A stretch of DNA of 18,809 nucleotides from JBDSKH01 sp035495435. Lineage in GTDB: Bacteria; Actinomycetota; Actinomycetes; Actinomycetales; Microbacteriaceae. Below are positions 6,987 through 15,292 of the stretch, one piece after another. Under the pieces are notes generated by a model. The model had not been told where the DNA came from. It saw only the letters and a program-made list of their open reading frames with translations, and did no database searches. Location: assembly GCA_035495435.1 (NCBI GenBank), contig DATJFV010000094.1:1-18809 (forward strand). The letters are read 5' to 3'. How positions within the stretch are numbered: position 1 is the stretch's first letter; the number at the start of each line of letters is the position of its first letter. The translations under genes were made by a program, and so were the position numbers.

Positions 6987-7364
6987 TCAGGTGGCTTCGA
7001 CGTCGAAGGGTGCGGGCCGGCCCTTGCCGAGCTTGCGCTGCCGCTGCTCGTAGGCGCTCTCGCGGTATGGCTGCGTCGCCGGAAGCGGCGGTCCGGCCGG
7101 AAGCTCGGGTTCGTCGATCAGGGCCTCGCGGATGATCCGCCGGGGGTCGTATTGCCGCGGGTCGAGCTTCTTCCAGTCGACCTCGTCGAACTCGGGGCCC
7201 ATCTCCTCGCGCATGCGCTCCTTGGCCCCGTCGGCCAGCGAGCGCAGGGATCGTGCCAGCCGCGCCAGTTGCGCCGCGTAGCCGGGCAGACGCTCGGGGC
7301 CGATCAGGAAGACCGCGATCACTGCGATGATCAGCAGCTTGTCGAAGGTCAGGCCGAAGGACAC
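6987..7364 (-). CDS. tatB: Sec-independent protein translocase component TatB
   Basis: The 125-aa protein has one N-terminal transmembrane helix (about residues 9-22), the family hinge GPERLP (22-27), an amphipathic helix (LARLARSLRSLADGAKERM) and a charged, proline-rich tail. TatB works with TatC at the membrane to recognise twin-arginine signal peptides; GPERLP and the long tail favour TatB over TatA. An upstream GTG at 7370 is in frame, but TAGGCT (complement of 7371-7376) lies exactly 7 nt before the GTG at 7364, supporting a leaderless start there. It is divergent from the methyltransferase gene and convergent with the PLP enzyme (10-nt gap). In M. tuberculosis tatB lies near mrp and an Rv1220c-like methyltransferase. 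EfeB, encoded later in this window, is a likely Tat client. Confidence 0.9.
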   Translation of the reverse strand: MSFGLTFDKLLIIAVIAVFLIGPERLPGYAAQLARLARSLRSLADGAKERMREEMGPEFDEVDWKKLDPRQYDPRRIIREALIDEPELPAGPPLPATQPYRESAYEQRQRKLGKGRPAPFDVEAT

Positions 7365-7370
7365 AGGCAC

Positions 7371-7407
7371 AGCCTACGCCGGGCCTCTGGGCCGCAGCAC
7401 GTAGGGT
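7371..7407. promoter_or_regulatory. Divergent -10 boxes of tatB and the O-methyltransferase gene
   Basis: Minus strand: TAGGCT (complement of 7371-7376), 7 nt before the tatB GTG at 7364. Plus strand: TAGGGT at 7402-7407, 6 nt before the methyltransferase GTG at 7413. Neither start has a Shine-Dalgarno, so both transcripts are predicted leaderless. No clear -35 was found. Confidence 0.5.
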
Positions 7408-7412
7408 GAAGC

Positions 7413-8045
7413 GTGGCCAAGCACGATCTCAGCTGGAAGTACGCGGAGGAGTTCGTCGACGAGACCGCGGCGATCCGGACGGCGCGCGCCCACTCGCTCG
7501 AACTCGGAGTGGAGCCGGTTTCACCGGCCGTCGGAGCCCAGCTCGCGGTTCTCGCGGCGGCCAGCAGCGTGCACTCGATCCTCGAGATCGGCACCGGTGC
7601 GGGGGTCAGCGGGCTGTGGCTGCTGACCGGGGCGCCCGACGCGATCCTGACCTCGATCGACATCGAGTACGACCACCAGCAGGCTGCCCGCACGGCGTTC
7701 GCCGACGCGGATGTGCCGGCCAATCGCATCCGGCTCATCACGGGCAACGCGCTCGAGGTGCTGCCGCGCATGAACGACGGCGCCTACGACCTGGTGCTGG
7801 TGGATGCCGACGCGGCATCCGTGCTGGCCTACGTCGAGCACGGGCTGCGCATCGCCCGCCGCGGCGGCCTGGTGCTGGTGGCCCGCGCGCTCTGGAAGGA
7901 CCGCGTCGCCGACCCGGCCCAGCGCGACGACACCGTCGCGGACTACCGCGCGCTTCTGGCGACGATCAAGGAGTCGGGTGCGGTGCAGGCCTCACTGATT
8001 CCGAGCGGCGACGGCCTGCTGCAACTCGTGAAGCTCAGCGACTAG
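7413..8045 (+). CDS. Class I SAM-dependent O-methyltransferase (family 3, Rv1220c-like)
   Basis: The 210-aa cytosolic protein has a Rossmann methyltransferase fold: motif I ILEIGTGAGVSGLWL (E58, G60, G62), a strand ending SIDIEYDHQQAAR that should bind the SAM ribose, and the metal/SAM-proximal LVLVDAD (D131, D133) typical of the catechol/caffeoyl-CoA O-methyltransferase family. The N-terminal segment YAEEFVDETAAIRTAR and PVSPAVGAQL match the small actinobacterial members such as M. tuberculosis Rv1220c, whose natural substrate is not known to me. The GTG start fits TAGGGT 6 nt upstream. It converges on the DUF3117 gene with a 27-nt gap containing a short hairpin and one copy of a 17-bp repeat. 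Confidence 0.9.
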   Translation: MAKHDLSWKYAEEFVDETAAIRTARAHSLELGVEPVSPAVGAQLAVLAAASSVHSILEIGTGAGVSGLWLLTGAPDAILTSIDIEYDHQQAARTAFADADVPANRIRLITGNALEVLPRMNDGAYDLVLVDADAASVLAYVEHGLRIARRGGLVLVARALWKDRVADPAQRDDTVADYRALLATIKESGAVQASLIPSGDGLLQLVKLSD

Positions 8046-8091
8046 GCGGCGTCGACGGCGATTGGTCGCCTCTCAGGCGGCGTCGACGGCG
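8044..8091. repeat. 17-bp direct repeat spanning two convergent gene ends
   Basis: AGGCGGCGTCGACGGCG occurs at 8044-8060 and again at 8075-8091, start-to-start 31 bp. The first copy begins inside the methyltransferase stop codon; the second covers the last codons and stop of the DUF3117 gene (complement). Each copy also holds a GTCGAC palindrome. It may be a local duplication; no gene end is disrupted. Confidence 0.7.
8057..8070. terminator. Short hairpin between convergent genes (weak terminator candidate)
   Basis: GGCGA / TCGCC forms a 5-bp stem with a TTGG loop, lying between the methyltransferase stop and the DUF3117 stop. The stem is short and lacks a U tract, so termination is only a suggestion from position. 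Confidence 0.3.
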
Positions 8092-8246
8092 CTGTTGAGA
8101 GCGTCGCGGAGCTCTTTCGCCTCGGCGTCGTTGACCGAGACCACGAGACGGCCGCCGCCCTCGAGGGGGACGCGCACGATGATCAGCCGACCTTCCTTCA
8201 CGGCCTCCATCGGTCCGTCACCGGTCCTCGGTTTCATGGCAGCCAT
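8073..8246 (-). CDS. DUF3117 small conserved actinobacterial protein
   Basis: The 57-aa protein beginning MAAMKPRTGDGPMEAVKEGR, with VPLEGGGRLVV and NDAEAKELRDAL, matches the DUF3117 family, which is nearly invariant in length and sequence across actinobacteria. The N-terminus is basic; the middle should be a beta hairpin and the C-terminus a helix. Function is unknown as far as I know. The ATG at 8246 is well supported: an AAGGAG ribosome binding site lies 8 nt upstream, and family members start at MAAMKPRTG. A longer in-frame reading to 8288 is therefore rejected. It is one of the few genes here with a classical leader. M. tuberculosis Rv1211 is, as recalled, the same family in the same broad neighbourhood. 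Confidence 0.9.
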   Translation of the reverse strand: MAAMKPRTGDGPMEAVKEGRLIIVRVPLEGGGRLVVSVNDAEAKELRDALNSAVDAA

Positions 8247-8254
8247 GTGGTGGT

Positions 8255-8292
8255 CTCCTTCACGCAAGTCTTGTAGAACTTCCTCCATTATC
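8255..8292 (-). promoter_or_regulatory. DUF3117 gene -10 and strong ribosome binding site
   Basis: AAGGAG (complement of 8255-8260) precedes the ATG at 8246 by 8 nt. GATAAT (complement of 8287-8292) is a near-consensus -10 that would give a leader of about 35 nt. No good -35 is evident. The arrangement contrasts with the leaderless genes on either side. Confidence 0.5.
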
Positions 8293-8313
8293 CCGCATCC
8301 GGCGACATCGCGT

Positions 8314-9522
8314 TTACGGTGGGGTGAAATCCTGACCGTCGACCCACCACGCGATGTACATCCAGCCGATCTGACCGGCGATGCCGGCGGCGACCAGGAC
8401 CACGCGGTACACGCGGTTGCGCGGGACGGCGAGCGCGCCCAGACCGGGGGCGAGCGGCACCAGTAGCCGGAACGTGCTCGACTGCGGGAAGAACACCGCC
8501 AGCAGGTACAGCGCGTAGGACGCCACCCACATCCGCAGGTCCACCCCGAGCCGACGGGTCTGCGGCAGGAACAGGAAGACGACGAACGAGGCGATCAGCG
8601 CCAGTACGCCGGCGATCGCCACCGGCCAGGCGAACGGCACGTGCCACCAGGCCAGCCACCACTCGGCGCCGAGGAACCAGGGTGTGAACGGGATCAGCTC
8701 CTGCTCGCCGATGTAGGCGCGGCGCCAGACCAGCTCGGTCGCCGTGTACGCGTCGGGTACCCCGGTGACGAGGGCGGCGATCACGGGCCACAGCACCCCG
8801 GCGACCGCCACGGCGAGACCGGCCACAATGATCGCGGCGGCCTGACGAAGCGGCAGCGGGTCGCGCCGTCGCGTGACGACGCGGTGGATGAGGTGGCCGA
8901 GCAGCAGGAGCGCGAACGCGAGTCCGCCGGGCCGGGTGAACGTCATCGCCACCGCCGGCAGGATCATCAGCAGATACCGTCGCTGCAGCAGCAGGATCAG
9001 GGCGGCGAACAGCAGGAACAGCGCCATCGACTCGGCGTACGACACCTGCAGGATCGGCGACAGCGGCGCGACGCAGAACAGCACGACCGCGAAGAGCGCC
9101 GTGCCGTCGGGCAGGCGCATCGCCATCAGCTTGTAGAACAGCAGCGCAGCCCCGGCCGCGAACGCGGTCGACACCAGCGGTGCGATCACCCAGAACGGCA
9201 GATGGTGACCCAGGGTCAGTACCCACATGACCGCCGGGTATCCGGGGAGGAACGCCCACGCGTTCTCGGCGATCTGACCGGTGTCGGTCGTGGGCAGCAC
9301 CGCGGGATAGCCCGACTGACTGACCAGCCAGTACCACTGCCCGTCCCACAGGGTGGCGAAGGTGAAGTAGTCGGGCGAGGCACCGGTGCGGTAGCTCACC
9401 GGCTGCAGCGCGGCGTAGGTCGCGATGATGATCGTCGTCACGACGCGGGAGGCGAGGAAGACGATGAGGACGCGCTGCCACCAGAGCGCCGCGTGGAACC
9501 GCGCGATCAGGAGGTGAGCCAC
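8314..9522 (-). CDS. PIG-V-like GT-C membrane glycosyltransferase (mannosyltransferase family)
   Basis: This 402-aa polytopic membrane protein has about 9-11 hydrophobic segments. After the first helix a loop carries LWDGQWYWLVSQSGYP (D60) and, further on, AWAFLPGYP (residues 89-96). That pair, an acidic WD-G motif and A-F-x-P-G-Y-P, is characteristic of PIG-V-type GT-C enzymes, which transfer mannose from polyprenyl-phosphate donors on the outer side of the membrane. Acceptor and sugar are not readable; cell-envelope glycolipid or glycoprotein is an inference. The GTG at 9522 overlaps the end of dapE by 16 nt, so it is probably translated from the dapE transcript. The frame continues upstream antiparallel to no known domain, so the longer reading is rejected. 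Confidence 0.75.
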   Translation of the reverse strand: MAHLLIARFHAALWWQRVLIVFLASRVVTTIIIATYAALQPVSYRTGASPDYFTFATLWDGQWYWLVSQSGYPAVLPTTDTGQIAENAWAFLPGYPAVMWVLTLGHHLPFWVIAPLVSTAFAAGAALLFYKLMAMRLPDGTALFAVVLFCVAPLSPILQVSYAESMALFLLFAALILLLQRRYLLMILPAVAMTFTRPGGLAFALLLLGHLIHRVVTRRRDPLPLRQAAAIIVAGLAVAVAGVLWPVIAALVTGVPDAYTATELVWRRAYIGEQELIPFTPWFLGAEWWLAWWHVPFAWPVAIAGVLALIASFVVFLFLPQTRRLGVDLRMWVASYALYLLAVFFPQSSTFRLLVPLAPGLGALAVPRNRVYRVVLVAAGIAGQIGWMYIAWWVDGQDFTPP

Positions 9523-10571
9523 GTCCGCAGTCCGGCCTCGACCCGCTCGATCTGCTCGACCGGCACCCGCTCGTCGTCGGCGTGGGCGAGCGCTGGGTCT
9601 CCTGGCCCGTAATTCACCGCCGGGATGCCGAGGGCGGCGAAGCGGGCGACATCCGTCCAGCCGTACTTGGGTCGCGCCGCGCTGCCGACACTGGCCACGA
9701 ACGCCTGAGCGAGCGGGTCGTCGAGCCCCGGCCGCGCGCCGTCGGCGAGGTCGGTGATCCGCAGGTCGTAGTCGGCGAACAACTCGCGGATGTACGCCTC
9801 GGCGTCTCCACCGGTCTTGTCGGGTGCGAAGCGGTAGTTGACGGTGACGACCGCCTCGTCGGGTACGACATTGCCCGCGACGCCGCCGCTGATGCCCACG
9901 GCGCTGAGGCCTTCGCGGTAGGCGAGCCCGTCGACCTCGACGGTGCGAGCCTCGTATGCGGCGAGCAGAGCCAGAACGGGCGCCGCCTTGTGGATGGCGT
10001 TGTCGCCGGCCCACGCGCGTGCCGAATGCGCCCGGCGCCCGCGGGTGCGGATCTCGGCGCGGAGGGTGCCGTTGCAGCCCCCCTCGATCTCTGCATCGGT
10101 CGGTTCGGCGAGGATCGCGAAGTCGGCGGCGAGCCAGTCGGGACGGGTGCGCGATACCCGCCCGAGCCCGTTGAGCTCGGCAGCGACCTCTTCGTTGTCG
10201 TACCAGACCCAGGTGACGTCGACGGCCGGATCGGTGAGCTCGGCGGCGAGCTTCAGAAGGACGGCGCAGCCGCCCTTCATGTCGACCGTGCCACGACCCC
10301 ACAGGATGCCATCTCCGTCGAGGCGGGAGGGCAGGTTGTCGTTCACCGGCACCGTGTCGAGATGCCCGGCGATCACCGCCCGGCGCGCACGGCCGAGGTT
10401 CGTGCGGGCGATGACGGCGTCGCCGTCGCGCAGCACCTCGAGATGCGTGTGCGGGCGCAACGCCTGCTCGACCAGATCGGCGAGCTCGGTCTCGGAACCC
10501 GACACCGAGAACACATCGACGAGGTCGGCGGTCAGCTCGACCGAGGTGCGGGTGAGGTCGAGCGCGGGCAC
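9507..10571 (-). CDS. dapE: Succinyl-diaminopimelate desuccinylase
   Basis: The 354-aa M20-family metallohydrolase has expected metal and catalytic residues: H70 and D72 in GHLDTVP, bridging D97 in GRGTVDMKGG, and the E127-E128 pair in DNEEVAAELNG. A dimerisation domain is inserted around residues 170-280. It hydrolyses N-succinyl-LL-2,6-diaminopimelate to LL-diaminopimelate and succinate, the last succinylase-specific step towards lysine and cell-wall meso-DAP. The GTG at 10571 lies 7 nt after TAGGCT (complement of 10578-10583), so a leaderless start is predicted. It is divergent from dapD with only 17 bp between start codons, and the GT-C glycosyltransferase gene overlaps its end. Confidence 0.95.
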   Translation of the reverse strand: MPALDLTRTSVELTADLVDVFSVSGSETELADLVEQALRPHTHLEVLRDGDAVIARTNLGRARRAVIAGHLDTVPVNDNLPSRLDGDGILWGRGTVDMKGGCAVLLKLAAELTDPAVDVTWVWYDNEEVAAELNGLGRVSRTRPDWLAADFAILAEPTDAEIEGGCNGTLRAEIRTRGRRAHSARAWAGDNAIHKAAPVLALLAAYEARTVEVDGLAYREGLSAVGISGGVAGNVVPDEAVVTVNYRFAPDKTGGDAEAYIRELFADYDLRITDLADGARPGLDDPLAQAFVASVGSAARPKYGWTDVARFAALGIPAVNYGPGDPALAHADDERVPVEQIERVEAGLRTWLTS

Positions 10572-10576
10572 CTCGA

Positions 10577-10583
10577 TAGCCTA
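10577..10583. promoter_or_regulatory. Shared palindromic -10 of the divergent dapE and dapD genes
   Basis: The heptamer TAGCCTA reads as TAGCCT (10577-10582) for dapD and as TAGGCT (complement of 10578-10583) for dapE. Each hexamer ends exactly 7 nt before its own start codon (ATG 10589 and GTG 10571), and neither gene has room for a leader. The two promoters cannot be occupied at once because the -10 boxes share five base pairs. Confidence 0.6.
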
Positions 10584-10588
10584 GGGGC

Positions 10589-11518
10589 ATGACTTCCGCG
10601 TGGGGCCACGGGCTCGCGACGATCGCCTCCGACGGCAGTGTGCTCGACACCTGGTTCCCCTCGCCGGCACTCGGGGCGGGGCCGTCGGCGGTGGCACCGG
10701 TTCCGGCCGAGCTGGCCCCGTTCCTCGGGCCGGATGCCCGGCGCGAGGTGACGGTGGAATTCGTGACCGTGACGATCGAGACCGACGCGGCCCCGGCATC
10801 CGCTTCGGACGCCTACCTGCGCCTGCACCTGCTCAGCCACCTGCTGGTGAAGCCGAACAACATCAATCTCGACGGGATCTTCGGGCAGTTGCCGATCGTT
10901 GCCTGGACCACCGCCGGGCCGATGCACCCCGCCGCGTACGCCCGTCTGCGGCCGTCGCTGCAGCGCGCCGGGATCTCGGTGCACGGGGTGGACAAGTTTC
11001 CGCGACTGCTCGACTACGTGGTGCCCGAGCGCGTGCGGATCGCGGATGCCTCCCGCGTCCGGCTCGGTGCCCACCTCTCCCCCGGCACCACCGTGATGCA
11101 CGAGGGCTTCGTCAACTACAACGCCGGCACCCTCGGGGCCTCGATGGTCGAGGGCCGGATCTCGCAGGGGGTCGTGGTCGGGGACGGCTCGGATGTCGGG
11201 GGCGGCGCCTCGATCATGGGCACGCTCTCGGGTGGTGGCACCGAGCGCGTCGAGATCGGGCGCCGGGCGCTGCTGGGTGCCAACGCCGGCGTCGGGATCT
11301 CCATCGGCGACGACTCGGTCGTCGAGGCCGGGCTCTACGTCACCGCCGGCACGAAGGTCACCGTTCTCATCGACGGCGAGCAGCCGCGCCTCGTGAAAGC
11401 CCGGGACCTGAGCGGCGTGGCGGGGCTGCTCTTCCGGCGCAACTCGCAGACCGGTGCGGTCGAGGTGCTGCCGCGCAGCGGCGACGGGGTGGCGTTGAAC
11501 GCCGCCCTGCACGCCTGA
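10589..11518 (+). CDS. dapD: Tetrahydrodipicolinate N-succinyltransferase (actinobacterial type)
   Basis: The 309-aa protein is of the M. tuberculosis DapD type (N-terminus AWGHGLATIASDGSVLDTWFP). The C-terminal half is a left-handed beta helix built of hexapeptide repeats (GAHLSPGTTVMHEGFVNYNAG, then GVVVGDGSDVGGGASIMG and GANAGVGISIGDDSVVEAGLYV). The enzyme uses succinyl-CoA to succinylate tetrahydrodipicolinate, the committing step of the succinylase branch; it acts as a trimer in the cytoplasm. The ATG is placed 7 nt after TAGCCT and is predicted leaderless. It is paired divergently with dapE; dapC, the intervening transaminase, lies about 2 kb downstream. It converges on an unknown gene with a 24-nt gap in which I see no clear terminator. 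Confidence 0.96.
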   Translation: MTSAWGHGLATIASDGSVLDTWFPSPALGAGPSAVAPVPAELAPFLGPDARREVTVEFVTVTIETDAAPASASDAYLRLHLLSHLLVKPNNINLDGIFGQLPIVAWTTAGPMHPAAYARLRPSLQRAGISVHGVDKFPRLLDYVVPERVRIADASRVRLGAHLSPGTTVMHEGFVNYNAGTLGASMVEGRISQGVVVGDGSDVGGGASIMGTLSGGGTERVEIGRRALLGANAGVGISIGDDSVVEAGLYVTAGTKVTVLIDGEQPRLVKARDLSGVAGLLFRRNSQTGAVEVLPRSGDGVALNAALHA

Positions 11519-11542
11519 CGCCTACACACCTGAACCGACGGC

Positions 11543-12163
11543 TCAGTACTCCGGGGCCGAGCTCGCCTCCAGCAGCGCCAGGTCGACGTTGATCAGTTCG
11601 CGCACCCGCTCGGCGCGGTGCTCGCGGTACTCGCGCGTTCCGGCCTCCAGCTCGGGCCGACGCAGCAGCTTGGCCTGGATGGAGGCGCCGATCTCCTCCC
11701 AGGCCGCCTCGCGGGCCGCGGTGACGATGCCGAGCAGGTACTCGTCGTCCTCGGCGAGGTCGTCGAGCCGGTCGGCGAGGATGTCGCTCACCTGCTCGCG
11801 CATCTCCAGCCGGCCCGAGTCGCCTTTGCGGTAGTCGGTCTGGTGCGTCGCCCGGCCCGGCTTGTCGCGCACCCGCTCGATGATGTCGTCCAGGCGGGCG
11901 ACCTCGTCGCGCTTCTCTCGCGCCAGCTGGCGGAACACCTCGCGTGCCGCCGCCACCGCGTTCTTCTCCGAGTAGTCGGCCCGGTCGCGCAGGGCCCGCA
12001 CGATCTGGCGGTTCTTCACCGCCATCCGTACCGCGGATGCGGCGATCAGCACACCCTCCTCGGCGATCTCCTCCACCGGAAGCGGCTCGCTCGGCAGGGG
12101 GGCCTCATAGGTGCCGACGTCCACGCGTCCGCGCCGAAGGCGGCGGCGGAGCTTGTCGAACAC
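11543..12163 (-). CDS. Conserved helical protein of unknown function
   Basis: I do not recognise this 206-aa protein's function. It starts with a basic segment (MFDKLRRRLRRGR) and is then almost wholly helical and highly charged, with a probable coiled coil around residues 60-105 (REVFRQLAREKRDEVARLDDIIERV) and an acidic stretch near DLAEDDEYLL. There is no signal peptide or transmembrane helix; the basic N-terminus could contact membrane or nucleic acid. The GTG at 12163 lies 7 nt after TAACTT, whose TAA is the stop codon of gltA, so it may have its own leaderless promoter as well as read-through from gltA. The 9-nt gap to gltA suggests an operon. Confidence 0.75.
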   Translation of the reverse strand: MFDKLRRRLRRGRVDVGTYEAPLPSEPLPVEEIAEEGVLIAASAVRMAVKNRQIVRALRDRADYSEKNAVAAAREVFRQLAREKRDEVARLDDIIERVRDKPGRATHQTDYRKGDSGRLEMREQVSDILADRLDDLAEDDEYLLGIVTAAREAAWEEIGASIQAKLLRRPELEAGTREYREHRAERVRELINVDLALLEASSAPEY

Positions 12164-12172
12164 GCTACAAAG

Positions 12173-13447
<1,275 letters not shown>

Positions 13448-13453
13448 TTGTAC

Positions 13454-13459
13454 AGCCTA
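13454..13459 (-). promoter_or_regulatory. gltA -10 box
   Basis: TAGGCT (complement of 13454-13459) is preceded by GA and ends 7 nt before the GTG at 13447. A GCGACA sequence 18 bp upstream (complement strand) is a weak -35 candidate. No ribosome binding site is present. Confidence 0.5.
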
Positions 13460-13501
13460 TCGGGGGCGTCGGACCACTGTCGCAATCGCTAAGGATGCGC
13501 G

Positions 13502-14602
13502 TCAGCGGTTGGAGAGCTGCTCCAAACGCCGGGCGGCGGATGCGATGGTGGCGTCGCTCGCGGTGAGGGCGATGCGCACGTGGTGGGCCCCGGCATCCCC
13601 ATAGAAGCTGCCCGGCGTCACCAGGATGCCCGCATCCGCGAGGGCGCTCACGGTCTGCCAGGCGTCCTCGTCGCGGGTGGCCCAGAGGTAGAGGCCGGCC
13701 CGGCTCTCGTCGACGCGGAACCCGGATGCGGTGAGAGCCGCCAGCAGCACCTCGCGTCGCGCGCGGTAGCGCTCGCGCTGCTGCGTCACGTGGTCGTCGT
13801 CGCCCAGGGCCGCGACCATGGCCGCCTGCACGGGAGCAGGCGGATTGAGACCGAGGTGCTTGCGGGCCTGGACGAGCTCGTCGATGAGGTCGCTGCATCC
13901 GGCGGCGAACCCGGCGCGGTATCCGGCCAGGTTGGAGCTCTTGCTGAGCGAACCGACCGACAGGGTAAGCCGCCGCGAGTCGCCGATGACGCGGGGGTCG
14001 AGGATCGTCGGAGTCGGCTCGTCGCCGCTCCAGTTGAGCTCGGTGTAGCACTCGTCGTTCGCGATGACAGCGCCGAGGTCGCGGGCCCGGCGCACCGCCC
14101 GGCGCAGGAACTCGACATCGTGCACCCGGCCGTCGGGGTTGCCGGGGCTGTTCAGCCAGACCAGCCGGGTCTCAGCGGGCCAGTCGTCGGGCTCGTCCGA
14201 AACGAGCACCGTGGCACCGACCACGGCCGCGCCGACCGCATAGGTGGGGTAGGCGAGGCTCGGCTGCACGACGACGTCGCCGGGCCCGAGTCCGAGCAGA
14301 GTGGGCATGAGCCCGATCAGCTCTTTGGAGCCGATGGTGGGCATGGTGTTCGCGGTGCCGAGGGTGACGCCATGCCGCCGTGCGAACCAGTCGACGACGG
14401 CCTGCCGGAAGGCGGGCGACCCCGTGGTCTGCGGGTAGCCCGGCGCATCGGCGGCAGCGGCCAGTGCGTCGCGGATGCGCTGCGGCGTCGGGTCGACGGG
14501 CGAGCCGATGGCGAGGTCGGCGATGCCGTCGGGGTGGGCGGCTGCGCGGTCGCGGTACGGGACGAGCGCATCCCACGGAAAGTCGGGCAGCTCGAGCGGC
14601 AC
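13502..14602 (-). CDS. dapC: Succinyldiaminopimelate transaminase
   Basis: This 366-aa fold-type I (class I/II) aminotransferase has the PLP-binding lysine K221 in SLSKSSNLAGYRAGF, the NSPGNPDG cofactor loop, NDECYTEL and a C-terminal PGSFYGDAGAHHVRIALT substrate-carboxylate region (arginine in VRIALT). The actinobacterial DapC transfers the amino group from glutamate to N-succinyl-2-amino-6-ketopimelate, the step between DapD and DapE. The GTG start overlaps the fdxA stop by one base (TAGTG), giving tight coupling. The fdxA-dapC pair is a conserved arrangement (M. tuberculosis fdxC and Rv1178, as recalled), which supports DapC over other aminotransferases. Confidence 0.93.
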   Translation of the reverse strand: MPLELPDFPWDALVPYRDRAAAHPDGIADLAIGSPVDPTPQRIRDALAAAADAPGYPQTTGSPAFRQAVVDWFARRHGVTLGTANTMPTIGSKELIGLMPTLLGLGPGDVVVQPSLAYPTYAVGAAVVGATVLVSDEPDDWPAETRLVWLNSPGNPDGRVHDVEFLRRAVRRARDLGAVIANDECYTELNWSGDEPTPTILDPRVIGDSRRLTLSVGSLSKSSNLAGYRAGFAAGCSDLIDELVQARKHLGLNPPAPVQAAMVAALGDDDHVTQQRERYRARREVLLAALTASGFRVDESRAGLYLWATRDEDAWQTVSALADAGILVTPGSFYGDAGAHHVRIALTASDATIASAARRLEQLSNR

Positions 14603-14934
14603 TAGTGCGCGGTCTCCTGCGGGGGCAGGGCGGCGATCAGCGGGTGATCGCCCGGGATGGGGCCGATCTTGGCGGCACCGCCCGGCGAGCCGACGCCCGT
14701 CTCACTGAAGAACTCGACGTTGGCTTTGTAGTAGTCGCTCCACTGCTCGGGCAGATCGTCCTCGTAGTAGATGGCCTCGACGGGGCAGACCGGCTCGCAG
14801 GCACCGCAGTCGACGCACTCGTCGGGGTGGATGTAGAGCATGCGGTCGCCCTCGTAGATGCAGTCGACCGGGCATTCGTCGATGCAGGCGCGGTCTTTCA
14901 GATCGACGCAGGGAAGAGCGATGACGTAGGTCAT
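14602..14934 (-). CDS. fdxA: Seven-iron ferredoxin (3Fe-4S/4Fe-4S)
   Basis: The 110-aa protein has the cysteine pattern of Azotobacter-type seven-iron ferredoxins: C9, C17 and C50 for the 3Fe-4S cluster, C21, C40, C43 and C46 for the 4Fe-4S cluster, and the free C25. It is a small cytoplasmic electron carrier; its partner is not evident from the window. The ATG at 14934 overlaps the stop of the upstream membrane-protein gene (ATGA), and its own stop overlaps the dapC start, so three genes form one translationally coupled unit. TAGGAT (complement of 14944-14949) lies 10 nt before the ATG and could be a weak internal promoter. Confidence 0.95.
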   Translation of the reverse strand: MTYVIALPCVDLKDRACIDECPVDCIYEGDRMLYIHPDECVDCGACEPVCPVEAIYYEDDLPEQWSDYYKANVEFFSETGVGSPGGAAKIGPIPGDHPLIAALPPQETAH

Positions 14935-15290
14935 GGTGTGTCAATCCTACGGCGCGGCCAGACCACCGCGGTGACAGACAGCACCACCGGGGCGATGGCC
15001 CAGATCCAGCCCAAGGGGTCGTCGGTGACGAGCACCGAGCCGCCGATACCGGGCAGCGCGAGGACGGCGATGCCGGCCAGCACGCCCACGGCGGCCGCAG
15101 CGGCGATCACGCGGCTGTCGAACACCAGCCGGAAGCCCGTGACGGCCGCGACGATGACCAGTAAGCCGGCCATGAGGCCCCAGGGCGCGTACTGGTGGTG
15201 GGTGAATGTGGTGACGAAGCCGACGGCCGCTCCGATCGCGAACGCGAACACCGCGGCCACGGCGAGGGTGAGCAAGGTCGCACGATCCAC
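14931..15290 (-). CDS. Four-helix small integral membrane protein, unknown function
   Basis: This 119-aa protein is almost entirely hydrophobic, with four predicted helices (about residues 5-25, 34-54, 59-81 and 94-112), short loops, and a basic C-terminus (WPRRRIDTP). A conserved-looking THHQYAPWGLMAG joins helices 1 and 2. I do not recognise a function. The GTG at 15290 is preferred because TATCGT (complement of 15298-15303) lies 8 nt upstream; the GTG at 15299 (122 aa) overlaps that box and has no ribosome binding site. Its stop overlaps the fdxA start (ATGA), making it the first gene of the fdxA-dapC unit. It is divergent from efeU, with an iron-regulator-type box between them. Confidence 0.75.
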   Translation of the reverse strand: MDRATLLTLAVAAVFAFAIGAAVGFVTTFTHHQYAPWGLMAGLLVIVAAVTGFRLVFDSRVIAAAAAVGVLAGIAVLALPGIGGSVLVTDDPLGWIWAIAPVVLSVTAVVWPRRRIDTP

Positions 15291-15292
15291 GC

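Noticed and set aside
8247..8288. N-terminal extension of the DUF3117 protein to 71 residues
   Set aside because: A strong AAGGAG site lies inside the extension 8 nt before the ATG at 8246, and family members start at MAAMKPRTG.
9523..10650. Upstream extension of the GT-C membrane protein to about 778 residues
   Set aside because: The extra part reads Arg/Gly-rich low complexity and overlaps dapE in another frame; the hydrophobic, family-like part begins at the GTG at 9522.
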